Shown here: positions 12,586-25,300 of the stretch, piece by piece | How the letters are laid out: the number at the start of each line of letters is the position of its first letter | Numbering within the stretch: the first letter of the stretch is position 1 | Assembly: GCA_947034895.1 (NCBI GenBank) | Contig: OX344763.1 | Location: 82,417,093-82,481,092 of the forward strand | Source of the DNA: Rhytidiadelphus loreus | Taxonomy: Eukaryota > Streptophyta > Bryopsida > Hypnales > Hylocomiaceae | DNA length: 64,000 nucleotides | Reading direction: 5' to 3' | Translations under genes and position numbers: made by a program | Notes under the pieces: generated by a model | What the model was told of the DNA's origin: nothing | The model's database searches: none | What the model saw: only the letters and a program-made list of their open reading frames with translations

Positions 12586-15500
12586 GGCTAAAGAAGATGC
12601 AGGAATTCTCAAGAGGAATTCCATGGGACACACCGCCATCAGGGTCTAGGGGAAGAGTGAAGAAGGTTTCTGAGTCAGCGGAGAAGTCGGCTGGGAGGAA
12701 TGACAACCTCGTGATAGACTTGTCAAACATACCCCGTGATGTCGGGAAGGACATTAAAGACATTGACTACGATAAAGCTGTAAAATTGTACGAGGCATAC
12801 TGGTCAGAATGTATAAATTCATACGTCCTGAAAATAGGGTGGAAATTTACGTTGCCACTTGAGCAATTAGAGACCCCACCCGAAAATTTGAATATTAGAG
12901 GTCTGGAAGAGATGGGGATCATGAAATCTCTGAATTTCCTGATAAACATGCCCGACCCAGACAAAAAGATGACCCTATGCGCCATGCCTAAGGATGTCAC
13001 GTCAAAACTGAAAGATTTCGAGGAAATCAAGGACGGACAATTTTATATGGTGAATGGGCAATACACAGTTGCAGCTGCCAAGAGGATGCAGGAGATGCCT
13101 AAACTAAGATCCAAGGCTGAGAAGTTCAAGAAATGGGAGTGCTTTATCGTCTAGAACAAAGACGACCGAATCATTCAGAAGATCTCCATTTATTACAACC
13201 GAGTGAACCATTTCTAGAACTTCATACCAACATGGGCAACAAACATCATCGGAGCCAGATATGTTTGGAAAAAAGCAGACTGCCCACTTCCTGACAAGGA
13301 ACCCAATGAGTTAGGAAGAGTTTTGGAGAAACCCCGGAAATCCATCTCTGAGGCATTGGCTCAGAAGAAGTTCAAGGTATGAATTCAGTTTAACTCGAGT
13401 TGACATAAATTGTTTCCAGAATCTCATGGTTTCATTCAATGCAATTTAAGTCGATTCGAGATGAAATGATATGATGGGCATGACTAATTATCGATCTATA
13501 TATGCAGGATTTTGTGGACTAAATGAAGCTTCGTTTTGCAATGATCGACGTCAAGAAGAACCAGACGGCATTAAGTAGAGGGAAAGGGAAGAAGATCGAC
13601 ATTCATAACGAGCTTAAGATTATCACTGCATCTAAGAATGTCTACGAGTTCTAGGCTGAACTTATTTCAGCTCACTCGTCGGGAGAGCTGACTAATCCTG
13701 AGACGTTGCTGAAGTTTTAGCAGGTCAAGGGATGGAATCAAGAGAGGGATGGTGTGTTGACACGGGAGTTCTTCAAGCATCTCGGTAATTGCTTAGCGAA
13801 TGATTTGAAGCGATTGGCATTGCACATGCTCAACAAGACACCAAAGCGAGGTCATCCCCATCCTAAGGTGACGTTGAAGCAAATCAAATCTGACCTTCCG
13901 GATTGCTACTCAGCGAAAGAGTGGCTGGAGCGGTGCAAGCGGAAGCAGATAATCAAGCTCCAATTCCATAAGCTGAAAAAGGACTTGAACCTCGTCAGCA
14001 ACACTGGGTACTTTAGGAGGGACAAGTGGAAGGACTTCAAGAAAGCCTACAGTGTCACGAAGGCGACGAAGAACACATTCATTAGCGGCCCTCTAGATGA
14101 ATACTTCTCGCAGATGAAAATGCCTTCAAACAAAAAGAAGAGCATTTCTGAGCTCTCTCCCTACACCGCAGAATTCTTCCGGATTTTCCTCACGAGCAAA
14201 GGAAAGTTTGTGAGGCTTGATGCCACCACCTCTTACTGCACATACGACACGGAGAAGGACGAAATCGGAATGTGGGGAGATCATATTTGGAAGGACAACT
14301 CGAGCTCAAACTTGAAGCTGGCAGTGCTGGACTTCCAACAAATTTCGGGGGTCATAAACAAGGAGGGATCCAAGGATGGCGATGCATACTTCGTGAATTT
14401 CCTAAAGTACCTTGAGGGCGACACATATCTAGCAATAACGGATCCTCAAGTATGGCTCTAGATTTGCGGTGAGAAGGAGGTTGAAGTCGATCTCCGCCAG
14501 TACATTTGGATGATGACGTTTAATGAAGCGTACGTCGTTCACTATGCGGAGTATTTGTCTGGACCACATGAGAGGATTGGAGATCTATCCGAGAGGTCCA
14601 CGAAGGCAAAGGAGGCCATTCAGCATATCTTTCTTATTTGAAAGGGCTTCAGGCCTAAAGCCAAGAAGATCCCTAAACGGTTCGAGATACTAGCTGAAGG
14701 TAGATACGCAAAGTCCAAGTCATTCAACGATTCAGAATCTACAACCCCGACTTGCGCATGGACTTCTACATTCAAGTGCTAGATCTCTTTGCCTTGCCAA
14801 GGGAGGATGTTGTATCCTACTTTGCAGGAAGAAAGATTATTTGCGTGGCTTGGGTAAGTGATTTATGCAGCTATGAAAATTGGAATGATTGGATTGGAAA
14901 TACTGTGATGTATGTTTAACTTGGATTGAGTTAAATCATTGCATTTCAAATTACGGGGATTCATCTCGATGCGAGTTAAATTGCTGACTTTGAACACTCT
15001 TGTTTGATTGCAGATGCTATCCCTGAACCATTTTGTCGTCGATAACGCAAAGTGGAAGGACCGGTTCCAATCTCTGACGCAGGACTCCGAGAAATTGTCC
15101 AAGGATGATTTCATGGATGGCAGCTACCTCATCGCCTCAAAGATTCACCTTAGGAGGGCGCCAAAGGGGTCATCCCAATCTGCAAAAGGGAAGAGGAGGA
15201 TGACGAACGAAGAGGAAGTGGAGGAGGAGGCTCCAATTCATCTGGACGTAGAGGAAGAGGAGAATGAGGAGGGCGATGTGCAGGAGATAGATAGCTAGCA
15301 GGATCCTGTTCCCGGGATTATTAACAGGGTGGAGAGTTCCGGTGCGGGGACCTCGGGTGCGGGTGCTGCTAGTGAGAGGCCTCTTCCTGAGGACGCATCG
15401 TCAGAGTTTTCGGAAAGAAGTGAATACCGAGAGACCTCCGATGCGTCTGCTCAAGTGCCCCTCATGCCCACGCCAAGTCTGCCTTCTCAAACGCAGCCAA

Positions 15501-16165
15501 GTACGCGCTCCTCGCAGAAAAGAAAGAGGGGCCCAGTGATTCCTCTGTTGTAGAGGTGGATTGTTGACTTCGTTACCGCCTCAAATGTACAGAATGAGAG
15601 AAATCGGGAAGCCGATTTCGAGATGCATAGAAGGGCTCGGGAGGCGGACAGGGAGGAAGACAAAAGGCTTCGATTGGAAGCCAGGAAGGAGAACAATGAG
15701 ATGATGGTTTCCATCTTGCAGACCATAGTCCCAGACATGGTGGCCAAAGCAGTCCAATTCATCAACATGAAGCTCCTCTCCGTTGTTGAGCCTTCATCGA
15801 TGTCCCCGTAGCTTATGATCAGACAACATGCGCATGCATCATTTGATAACATGACAGATCCGGGATCAGCATCAAGCAATCCGTCTCTCAATTTCACCCT
15901 TGCTTCCACCCCAGTACAAGCTTCACACTAGTCATCCCCTATTCTGAATACCTCACCATTGCAATTGAGGGACGTCTCAAGTGTTCCATTGGCCGAGGGT
16001 AATGCAGCGGGGGAAGTTCAGCCTAAGGAGACTGCATCGAATGAATTTCCGGCCGAGGGTAATGCAGCGGGGGAAGTACAGCCCGAGGAGACTACAGCGG
16101 GGGAAGTACAGTCCGAGCAGTCACAGGACCCTATGACTGGTGATCCTCCAGGTTGTTCCCTGTGA
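12586..16165 (+). pseudogene. Locus A, main part: ParB-like plus permuted methyltransferase-like gene (decayed)
   Basis: Exons 12594-13376, 13508-14853 and 15014-16165, all phase 0 with GT-AG introns. The ParB/Srx-like domain includes MVNGQYTVAAAKRM around 13050-13090, aligning with NGQHTWMAAK in locus C and CDGNHRQ in locus B. Next come a motif IV-like LAVLDFQQIS near 14320 (DPPY replaced by DFQQ), a motif V-like strand with ITDPQ, and motif I-like DVVSYFAGRK near 14815. Motif IV before motif I is the beta-class order (CcrM/HinfI type). The last exon has an E-rich tract and a charged coiled-coil stretch (about 15620-15720). Internal stops: TAG 13152, 13215, 13652, 13718, 14459, TGA 14639, TAG 15296, 15551, 15809, 15929. 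There is also a 1-nt loss near 14737; restoring it makes exon 2 a whole number of codons. Not functional as it stands. Confidence 0.75.
13388..13466. repeat. Two A-type palindromes in intron 13377-13507
   Basis: TTTAACTCGA-type arms at about 13388-13408 and 13444-13464, both diverged by a few bases. The intron is only 131 bp long and holds two sites. Further sites lie in the next intron (14915-14936, 14961-14981) and after the last recognised exon (16191-16211). Confidence 0.7.
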
Positions 16166-16336
16166 CTCTCTCAGACTGTATTTCAACTCAATTCGAGTTG
16201 AATTGCATTCCGCTGCATTCAATTTTTTCCTAGGAGGTAGTTTTGGAGGGGGAGAGGTCAGGCCAGATATTAGGTTCTTCATATGTAAAAACTATATCTC
16301 TTTTGAGATAGTGTAATATATCTTTTTCCTTATTGT

Positions 16337-16930
16337 GTGTTCTGGTGTTCATCGTTTTATTTCGCAAAACACATTGTCGTGGAACCAATCCTTCCTAACA
16401 TCTCATTGGATGCTGGTAATTCTACTTCACAATTCAGTCCCGTGCGTTCTGTCTCGTTGTTTCTAGGTACACCGGATCATTCTCCTCTGGACATAGTTAC
16501 AATTCAAGAGCCTATTCCAAACGTGAGTAGGGATGTAGAGGATGTGAGTGAAAAAACAAATACCGAACCCAATGACAAAGCATTGCCAGAGTTTTACTAT
16601 CCGCAAGAGCCAGAGGTGGAGTGGGAAGAGGTAGATTTGCATCAGGAACTGAACATGGATGACAAAATTCCTGACAAAGAGGCTCTCAAAGTGGAGGAGC
16701 TATGAGAACCTGATGTGGAATGGGAAGGTCCTAGTTTGTCTGATGAATTTGAAAGAGATGTTGATGTCGACAAGTCCACAGAGGCACATCAGATGAACGA
16801 GGATGTATCAATAGATGTTGCTCATGAGAAGACGTCGTCCGACGCTCTGGTGAACTTCCTTACCGACCTGAATTTGTTGTTGAATCCTTGTTTAAGTGTC
16901 TCGTGTGTTTGTATCCGCTTCACACAATAG
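16337..16930 (+). pseudogene. Acidic linker exon(s) between the methyltransferase and HAD parts of locus A
   Basis: One frame, interrupted by TGA at 16703 (CGA to TGA would restore Arg), encodes an acidic, repetitive sequence with PEVEWEEVDL and, after the stop, PDVEWEGPSL. It lies between the methyltransferase tail (ending 16165) and the HAD exon (from 17019), with a palindrome-containing probable intron before it. I infer that it links the two in one transcript. Exon ends are not resolved; the first part of the frame may be intronic. Confidence 0.35.
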
Positions 16931-17018
16931 TGCCTTTAGTTTTGAACCAGCACGGGCCGCTGCACTTAATTAACACTCCAAAAATTTGGCGTTATATTAT
17001 GGTTAGGTTAGTAGTCAG

Positions 17019-17932
17019 AGAATGATTCCTGTAGGTGGGGAGAGGGACCAGATTCCTGCACCATTCAAGTCCAGGTCCACAAGAAAGTGGCTTAATGTGA
17101 TCCTGGATCTGAATGGCCTCCTCTGCTTCTGTGACGATGTGAGATATCACATAGGTGAGAGGAGATTGTGCACTCCCGATGAGAAAGTTGTAGAGAAAAA
17201 GGTCTTGCCGTTGGGGAGGGTTGTTGCGCGGTCCCACCTCAAGACTTTTCTGCAAGAGTTAACTTCGATCGCAAACGTTTTGGTGTGGAGCTCTATGAAC
17301 CGGTCGTACGCCCAAATTGTATGTAATTTCCTGTTCTATCGAATGGATCCCGCGGTGTGTATTCTCGGACAAGAACAATGCAATGTCTTGAAATAAAGAG
17401 CCACGAATGGGAGGCTTGTAAACTACAAAGTGAGGGGGGCAACAAAAGACCTCTGGTTGGAGAAGTTGTTCAAGATTAAGAAGACCGTCCTCACCAAACA
17501 TAATACTCTAATAGTCGAGGATATCCCTGAAAAACACTTCATGAATGATCCAAGGAATGTGGTGCTTTTTGAATCGTGGTCGTTTGAAGGATGGGGTACC
17601 AGGGAAGGGCTTCTCATTGACCACCTTCTTCCTTGGATTAAAAAACTACACTTCGATTATCGTAAGGAATTGTATCGATTTCGGACAGACAATCCAATGG
17701 GACTCTTCCACCTTATGGACGAACCAAATCAGACACAATATTAGGAACTACGAAGGGCAATAGACATCTCCAATTCTCTGCGAGCATAGTGGATTAAAGA
17801 AAATCCGGACTGTCGCGTGAATCCGTGGATGGTAGGAGGGTCGGAGTGCAAGGACCTTAAGCAAGAGGATGTTTAGTTCCTTCCATATCCTCCTCCTCCA
17901 AAAGAGGATCCCCAGACTTCGGATGATTTGTA
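17019..17932 (+). pseudogene. Locus A FCP1/SCP-like HAD phosphatase domain (decayed)
   Basis: The exon follows acceptor AGTCAG/AG. VILDLNGLLC (about 17100) matches HAD motif I, with Asn in place of the second Asp of DxD. VLVWSSMNRSY (about 17280) matches motif II. A Lys-rich stretch and LIVEDIPEKHF with WSFEGWGT (about 17510-17600) match motif III and the region after it in FCP1/SCP C-terminal-domain phosphatases. The family normally removes phosphate from the RNA polymerase II tail or other phospho-proteins; the altered active site makes catalysis doubtful. The frame holds TAA 17394 and TAG 17742, 17787, 17868, all one C-to-T step from Gln codons, and ends at TAA 17930. It follows the methyltransferase gene on the same strand, as in locus C. 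Confidence 0.7.
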
Positions 17933-18902
17933 AACAGAAGATGATTTCCAATTAACTCGGATGATCTCTTCTTGATGTATAAATGGATTCTCTTGTGTGG
18001 GCACGTCTTTGCTTATAGAGGATCGGATGATGTCATGGTCCAATCCATTGTGACCTGTCGGAGATTGACAATTTTCCCAAACTATGTTTGTTCCTAGGGT
18101 TTGCGTGCTACTACAGTCAGTGAAATTCAGTGTCCCTACACATAAGCTGCTTCTACTGATTCGTTCTCTGACTATGGACAGTTTGACATATCAGAAGGCA
18201 TGTTGGGGCACATCATGTATTCCGTAGCCACGGCCCAATCGACCATGGATTTCTCAATCATGCATGTTGATGATGGTGTTGTGGATAGTCCGCCGAATGG
18301 GGGGAAGTGCTCTGTTCCTGTAAGCTCGCCTTCTCCTTTAAGATGCCGTGTGCATTCCCCTTCAACTGCGGATCGTGATGGGATGAACCGTGTGACCCAG
18401 AGGAAGTTGTATAGTGCTGATATGGTGGTGGACACGGTTGTTCAAGTATGGTGTTCTTTCACCAATGTAGCATTTCTTTCGATAGAACTCATATTACGTC
18501 ATTGGCATGGTAAACTTATAATCTCATGTTGTTGTGTAGGGAGATTGCCAGAACGTCGCTAAGTCCGTCATTGATGTCAATGAGACATGTCGGAATCCAT
18601 AATAACTTAGTACGGACCTTAATAGACTAAGAGAAATTAAAATAGGTCAAATTTGAAAAAAATTAGTTTAGGCATAGACTAGCAAAAATAAATAAATACT
18701 AGCAAATTAGAATACACTTCGTTCCGGAACCAATACGGGGGCATGATGGAACTTGACATCCGGGTGGACGGATTCAGCAGCCGGAACACAGGAAACCGAA
18801 ACGCAGTCATTAAATTCAGTAGCTTGCGGCGGTAGACTAGGGATACGTTACGGCGTTCCGTAGCTTGCGTTCCCGTTACAATGAACGTTGGGCGCAGGAA
18901 TT

Positions 18903-18912
18903 CTATATAAAC
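18903..18912 (+). promoter_or_regulatory. Possible TATA box
   Basis: CTATATAAAC followed about 30 bp later by a CT-rich candidate start region (CTCCTCCTCATTTCTCGCC). Sequence form only; no gene can be assigned. Confidence 0.3.
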
Positions 18913-20017
18913 CTAGCTCCTCCTCATTTCTCGCCCTCTTTCAGTTGCTCCGCATCTGGTTGATAGTGAGAGAAAGTGTGGTGAGTTAGGGTTACGGCGA
19001 TAGGAGGGGTGCGAGTCCGGAAGGCCAGGGAGGGTTCCGTGCGGAGATAAGCAACCGTCTGTGGAAAAACCCCGCTCACCCGGAAAGTTCTGCCAATTTG
19101 CAAACACAAGTTGGAGTTCTAGTACCGGATCCCGTCTCAGTTTCCGGGTAAGTCTTGTATTTGTCGTTGTAGCAAGGGGGGTCGGGTTGTATTCTGAGTG
19201 ACCTGCTTCTGGAAAAATCCGAAGTTGTGAGGGTCAACCAATCTGTTCCTTGTTTGTGACGGAAAGATCTTTGGGTACGTGTCATTAGGAAGTTAGAGTT
19301 TGTAGGATACAAGGAGTGGTGTTGTCCTTACCCCTCCTAAAAAGTCAGTGAGGACCCTCTGAGGGTAAAACAGAGGTATCGAAAACCGTGTGTTGAGTTA
19401 CGAATCTGGTGACGGTAATGATCCGGATCCGGTAGAGAGTCCGGAAAGAGATAGAATCCGGGTGGAGAGTGATAGTTCCATGTAATCATAGTAACCGGAT
19501 AAATAAGGAATTTAGAACACCCTCTGGGGTTCCCTGGGACGATATTCCGTGTCATCTTACCACGTTGTTGTGGTTAAGAACGCTTACTACAGTATTACGC
19601 GTACGGCAAGACACAATCTACAAAACTTCCTTTTAAAGAGCGGCATACGACATCTAAGGGCTCGTTGCCTCCTCGACCCAAAAGCAATGTCCTTCCTATG
19701 ATAGACCGTAAATGCAAGACTCATGATGGACAACTTCATAGTTATTCCCATCGTCGTCCTTGGGATGTTTCGGAGCAAAGGTCGTTGAAGAAGCAATGAC
19801 GAGAGTTTCTACACGGGGAATGCTGGTACGTGAGCGAGGAGCGGGGAGCAGGGATTGTTGAGCGAAGAGCAGGAAAATTAGGAATTTGTACAGAAATTGG
19901 AAGAAGAATTATGAAAAAGGAGACAAGCATTTAAAGAAAAGTGGAAGAAATTGTGGTAAAAATTGCGGCCAAAATGGATGAAGATTCATTAAATAATTTT
20001 TTCCAATAAAAATGAAT

Positions 20018-20145
20018 TGGATGAAAGTAGTTGGATGAATTGGATGAAATTAATTGGATGAACTGGATGAAATTAGTTGGATGAAGTGGATGAAAGTAGT
20101 TGGATGAAGGCATGAAGCGGATGAAAATAGTTGGATGAAATTATC
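20018..20145. repeat. TTGGATGAA minisatellite
   Basis: Irregular tandem copies of TTGGATGAA with short spacers (AATTGGATGAAAGTAG type), roughly eight units. No coding content. Confidence 0.75.
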
Positions 20146-22388
20146 AATGCTAAATTTGATGTAGAAATGGATGGGAAGTCGGATGGTAAAAGAAACTTTA
20201 TAATAAATATTATTTTTATATAAGGGAAAATAAGATCTGAAGTCAAGATCGGAAAACCATCACACTCTACAAAAAACAAGCCCGATGATTTATCTTGTCC
20301 TACGATTGTAGAAGAATAGGATCCTATTGTCGTGGAAAAATTATACTCGTAGACAATTCTAAAAGATTTTGCAGATGACATCCATCTACACCTCTGGAGA
20401 AGTTGCTTTCACTTCGGGACTCTATGCTCGACTTGAGCATCATTGCACCTAGAGACATTGTAAGTGGCCTTAATAGATTTGGTCAAATACAAGGTAGACC
20501 ATGAGCCTTGTGGAAGGGCTGGACGGGCATGAAGAGAGCCTCACGCAGGTCCAATTGACTAGGGGGCAACCCATCCTCTTGGAATTGTGGAAGGAATGAG
20601 TGAGGCACGACCTAACAACGAGCGGATAGTCTACACCATTGAAGGCCAGGACAGACACAGGATGACCCGAGGCAAGTATAACCAACCACAAGTCGTACGG
20701 TTGTTATTCATCCACATAAGCAACGTTGGGATAGCCGAGGTCGAAGTACTTGAGTTAAAAAGTACTAAAATTGAATACTACTTCTATTGGAAATTAACAT
20801 ACATGAATATTGGCACAAGGCTAATGAGTTTACTTTGCATGAAGACTATAGAAAAGGTTTACGCCACTATGAAAAATACAGAAGGAATGCATACATCTAA
20901 CGAAGTGCACATGAGCTCAATACCTTCTGATCAATTGCAGTGAATTTTCTCCATGCATTATAAATTCACCTACTAGCAATACTTTCAAAATGAACAACTA
21001 GAGCGCTTCATCACACCGATACAAGAATGATTGCATGTGCCTATTTCTGTAATATTTAATAACATGGTCACTTCTGCAAATGGTGTGATAAAATGGTTTG
21101 ACAATCTAAGAGACTAAAGATGTGTGAAAAGAAGATAAAGTAATGTGCATGAAGAAAATTCACGGCAATTGACAAAAAGATGCAATTTGGCTGGGTTGGA
21201 CCTCAAGGCCTTGGACGGACTTTGATGTGATTCATGGGAAGACCGTGCATATACACAAGTGCAGTGGTTGCGCTTAGAAAGGTTCCACAAGAAGTCCAGA
21301 TTTGAGTAAAAGAAACCATGGGATTGTTGGCCTCGACACCCTATCTACAATGAAGAAGAATTTTAGCCAATTAACCTGTAATCAATCACAAAAACCAATA
21401 AGAAGCCAAAAGGGTTTTAAAAACTTACACATTGAATTTGCCTTAGAAACATGGTATTCCTAAAATAATCAAATTGGAAATACATGTGTAGAAATAGATG
21501 CTTACTATGTAAGAAAAATGAATGCAAACTGAAGGTCTTCTGCCTAAGCATATAGATAAAAGGATGTTTCAACCATTACCTTAGTAGTGGAAGTGTGTAT
21601 AACTGAACATGTGCACAACTCCTCTCCTGTGTGAGATGATTCATAGGACGTTCCTCCTCCCATAATATAGTGCTTGGAGCCCATTTCTCGTCGGAGTATA
21701 AAAAGGAGAGAGTATACATAGTTTAATATAAGTTATGCATACTGGATATGATCTACAAGTCATCTCAGAACTGACATGGTTCCAAGGGCCAATCCTTATT
21801 GCATGATATAGTGTGTGGCATCCGTTCAACGGCTGACCTACCCTAAACTAAACCAATATAATTCTTATATTGGATATCTTGAATATTCTTACACCAGATT
21901 ACATCGTGAATGAATCCCTTCCTAGGAGGAACTATGTGTGGATGACATTGAATGGCAAAAAAATATAAACTAATAGGATGAAGATATTAGATTCTTTATC
22001 AATTTCCACTTGGCTTTGTGAGGCGGCTACCCTTGCATAAATCATGGTATATGGATTTCAAATGAATGGCACATAAATCACTGTACTACATTTCTTTTTT
22101 TAAATTGTTAGTAGATAAGAGAGAGATGGCCCTAGGTGATATAGGGTTAAATGTTTGTCCCTCTGAGTTATAAAAAAATCCACTAAACTCTCCATTCATG
22201 TGGAGATTGGAGAAATGACATGTTGGCTGGTATAGAATCCTATGATAGTAACAATGGAATGATCGAAATGTGAACAATTCAAAGACAAAGACACCATCCA
22301 AAAGTATTTATAGCCATAGACAAAATGGGACAATAAGACCCTAGAAATATAACATATGATAAAGCCGATACATAAGGTCCGATAGAGC

Positions 22389-25300
22389 TCAAGATGTGCT
22401 ACCCTCGCTATTTGAAGGCTCTGAATCTGATTCAAGTGCACAGTCATCTAGAAAGTGTAGAATACGTGGATCCATCAACCTAGCCCGATTACTTGGTTGC
22501 GGATCTAATGGAACATACTCTTGAGCTTGGACCTCAGCATAAACAGGTAAATGGAATGGTTTAGGTGGGCTTGGGAAATACCCTGACCTCGCAAAAAAAG
22601 GAACGTGCCTTGACCTTGTCACTTTCTTGAGCGGCCTGCATATATCATTCATAAGATAGTTAGATAAACAATTAATGCAGTTGGGTCAAAATCCAATTTT
22701 AGAAGCTTAGAGTCAAACTTACTTAATGAATCGGTTTGTCATGATGACACGCTCAGGTTCTACATCCTCGTCCTCCATCTCCAAAGAATCAGCATTGGGC
22801 GGAGGCGGATTGGCACGGGTAACTATAGACTTGCGCATCTGCGGAGCAATAATTGCATCGAAGATATCCTTGGCTTCCTCAAAAGCCAAGATATGACGTC
22901 GCGTAGCACGGCATGCTTGAATACATGAACCTGATAACATACATACAATTAGAAGGGTAGCAAAATTAAGAACTTGTTCCATGAGAACCATACTAAATAC
23001 AAGAATTGAACGAAGAAAGGAGAATTACCTAAAGCTGCCGTGCAGTCCACGACCACGTCTCCCTGCTCAGTTAGTGCCTCCACTACCATCTGCATAAACT
23101 CCCTTGAGCGCTCACGGGGCCCTATCCATGGGATGTCTCCATTCATTGCGACGGCCGCTCTTGGGAGGAAATTCTGAAGAATATCGTCACGACCGACGTT
23201 GACACCCAACTCCTTGTGAATTGGAACTTCGTGGAACGGAAACTCTTTGACAGTCATTGGGCCGCTTAGCTTAACCACAAGTGAAATGGAAAACTTCATC
23301 GTCTGCAAGAAGGATCAAGTTAGGATATTGAGCATACGAAATGAAATCATTTGTAAAGAATAATAGGCTTAGGATTAAATTACCGTGGTTGATGGGTCAG
23401 ACGCTGATGTGACATGCAAGTGGTTCATCCCTAACCAAGTGACAAGAACTCTGAAGCCGTATGTGCGGCAACATCCAAGGAGGTGGCTGCGGTGATGAGG
23501 AGATGAATATGGATAAATCACCATGAGGGCGCCATTGTTGTGGAGGTACTCCTTCCCGAAGTCAAAGATGGGCAACAAGAAATCCTTCTGGAACTCATTC
23601 CAAACTGGAATAGGAGCAGGTGGAGCTAATATTGTTGGGACATGGAGGCCTTCCGGAAGATCCACAATGATTAGGTCCACTGCCTGCTGCATGCACGGTT
23701 TACCATTGAAGTATCTTTCCTTATCTCTAGAGTACTGAAAAGAACAACATACATGAAGTCAATTAACTTGAAAAAGTGGACAACAATCCTAAGCCGGGAG
23801 ATATAAGGTAGTTGAAAGTCACAATAAGTTAAACATTGAATTTAAGTATTTACAAAGCACAATATAATTCCTATGAAATAGTGTAAAAGTCTTGAATGTA
23901 GGTAAAAGGTGAGCAATTTTACCATGTCAAGAAAGGCTAGGACGGCATCAAAGGCCTCGTCGTTGTTTGCCAATGTAGCCAAAGACAAGTTCAGGATGCA
24001 CTCATCAACGTCTGGAACTGGAGGAAGGTTTTTGGTCAATGGTGTCAAGCCGTGCACAAGACGCTCTTGAGTAAGTGAGAACCCAGACGATCCCTTTGGA
24101 ATGTCTGACGCACTATAAGTTGGTTCATGCACTGGCGTCTCTGTCTTCCTTTTCCTCCCACCTTTCTTAGTCTTATCTTGTTCCTTCTCAAACCTTTCTT
24201 GCTCCTTCTCTGCTTGAGCAGCAAGTCTCTTCTTTTGGATCTCCTTCGATTTCTTCTTGGCCTCGTCCAATTTCTCAAGTTTCTTCTTGTCTGATATCTC
24301 CCGTCTCTTAATGGCCTTGGCTTTGGCATCCTCGTCCAATCCGGCGAACTCATCCAAATCTAGATTGACAATCGCGGAATTCTTCAATGATTCAAAGAGA
24401 GCCTCCTCCTCAGGTGGGAAGGTGCCAAAATTGCACTCCAAATACCAGGGGCACGCAGATAGATGTGCACTAGTCCACTTGGCCTGCTGCGTTGCAGTGA
24501 ACATGCAGTCGGAATTAAACCGGTCCACCCACGTGGTAAGAAACGACGGTAAATCATCCTTCGAAATAGCCTTTTTGGCGTATAGTTCGAATTTGAAGTA
24601 TCTGGACAAAGAAGGGAATTGTTAGAATAGAAACATTGATACAGTGGCCTCGATCGATTTATTCCTATTAACAAAGTTGTCGACGCTAACACTGATAAGT
24701 TTCATGTTTGACTGAAACTTGCATAATCCAACAATACATGAAGGCAAATCAATTTAATCATGCAGGTAGTACCTATAAATGATGCGCTTCACTGCGAGTA
24801 GTCCTGCTGCGCGCTCCTTAAACGTCTCCGACTTCTTGTATGCATCAGCGCCCTTGAACATCCCTATATATGCGTGGTCCCACAACTTCATTCTCCAACC
24901 CTCCACATACTCCAACAATGTTTGTGGCTTGCTAGAATCAGTGTAGTCAATCGTAATATTATCAGCTCGTATGATTTCGTCGAACATTTCAAAAGCTGCT
25001 TCTTCAATCTGAACGTGTAAAGACAGAAACACAATCAATTAGATAGAACAAAATAATGGAGATCTCAAAATACAGGTAACGAACATGAAGATTGTAGACA
25101 TAATCTTCAATCAAAATATGGAGTATACACATACCCTTGCATACCAACATGCCTTCACGAGGAATTGCATTAATCGGTCCTCGTTTACAGGACGTGACGG
25201 AAATCTCCTTGCTTCTCGAGTTTGAGAAGAAGAATTCATCCACTTCAGCCACCTCGCCTTGAATGGTGCAGCAACATTAGCAGTTGCAATCATTTGTAAT

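Larger units (their letters stand above)
7211..12593. mobile_element. hAT-like DNA transposon (7219-12585) with 8-bp target duplications
   Basis: GGCTAAAG occurs at 7211-7218 and 12586-12593, directly flanking inverted ends that begin CAGGGTTGT (left from 7219; right ends ACAACCCTG at 12585). An 8-bp duplication and CAGGG-type termini fit the hAT superfamily; Zisupton-type elements also make 8-bp duplications, so the class is inferred. Inside the ends, GGGCGACTGCGGGT motifs point inward from the left (about 7375-7745) and occur in the opposite orientation near the right (about 12117-12400), like subterminal transposase-binding sites. The interior carries part of the E-family gene and no recognisable hAT transposase, so this copy is probably non-autonomous. 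It interrupts an exon of the locus A gene, so it is younger than that gene. Confidence 0.8.
17933..22388. other. Gene-free region between loci A and B
   Basis: No coding region is supported. A TATA-like CTATATAAAC at about 18903-18912 is followed by a pyrimidine-rich leader, but no downstream gene is visible. Small frames at 18200-18562, 20587-20943 and on the minus strand lack motifs or splice support. Contains the minisatellite listed separately. Confidence 0.5.

Noticed and set aside
6565..17932. Non-standard genetic code with TAG/TAA read as Gln
   Set aside because: Six of the in-frame stops are TGA; locus B, both E copies, the locus C HAD exon and the MULE-like gene have few or no internal stops; real gene ends use TAA and TGA. 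Methylation-driven decay explains all of it.
18900..19600. Solo LTR of a retrotransposon
   Set aside because: A TATA-like box is present, but no TG...CA ends, primer-binding site, polypurine tract or second copy was found.
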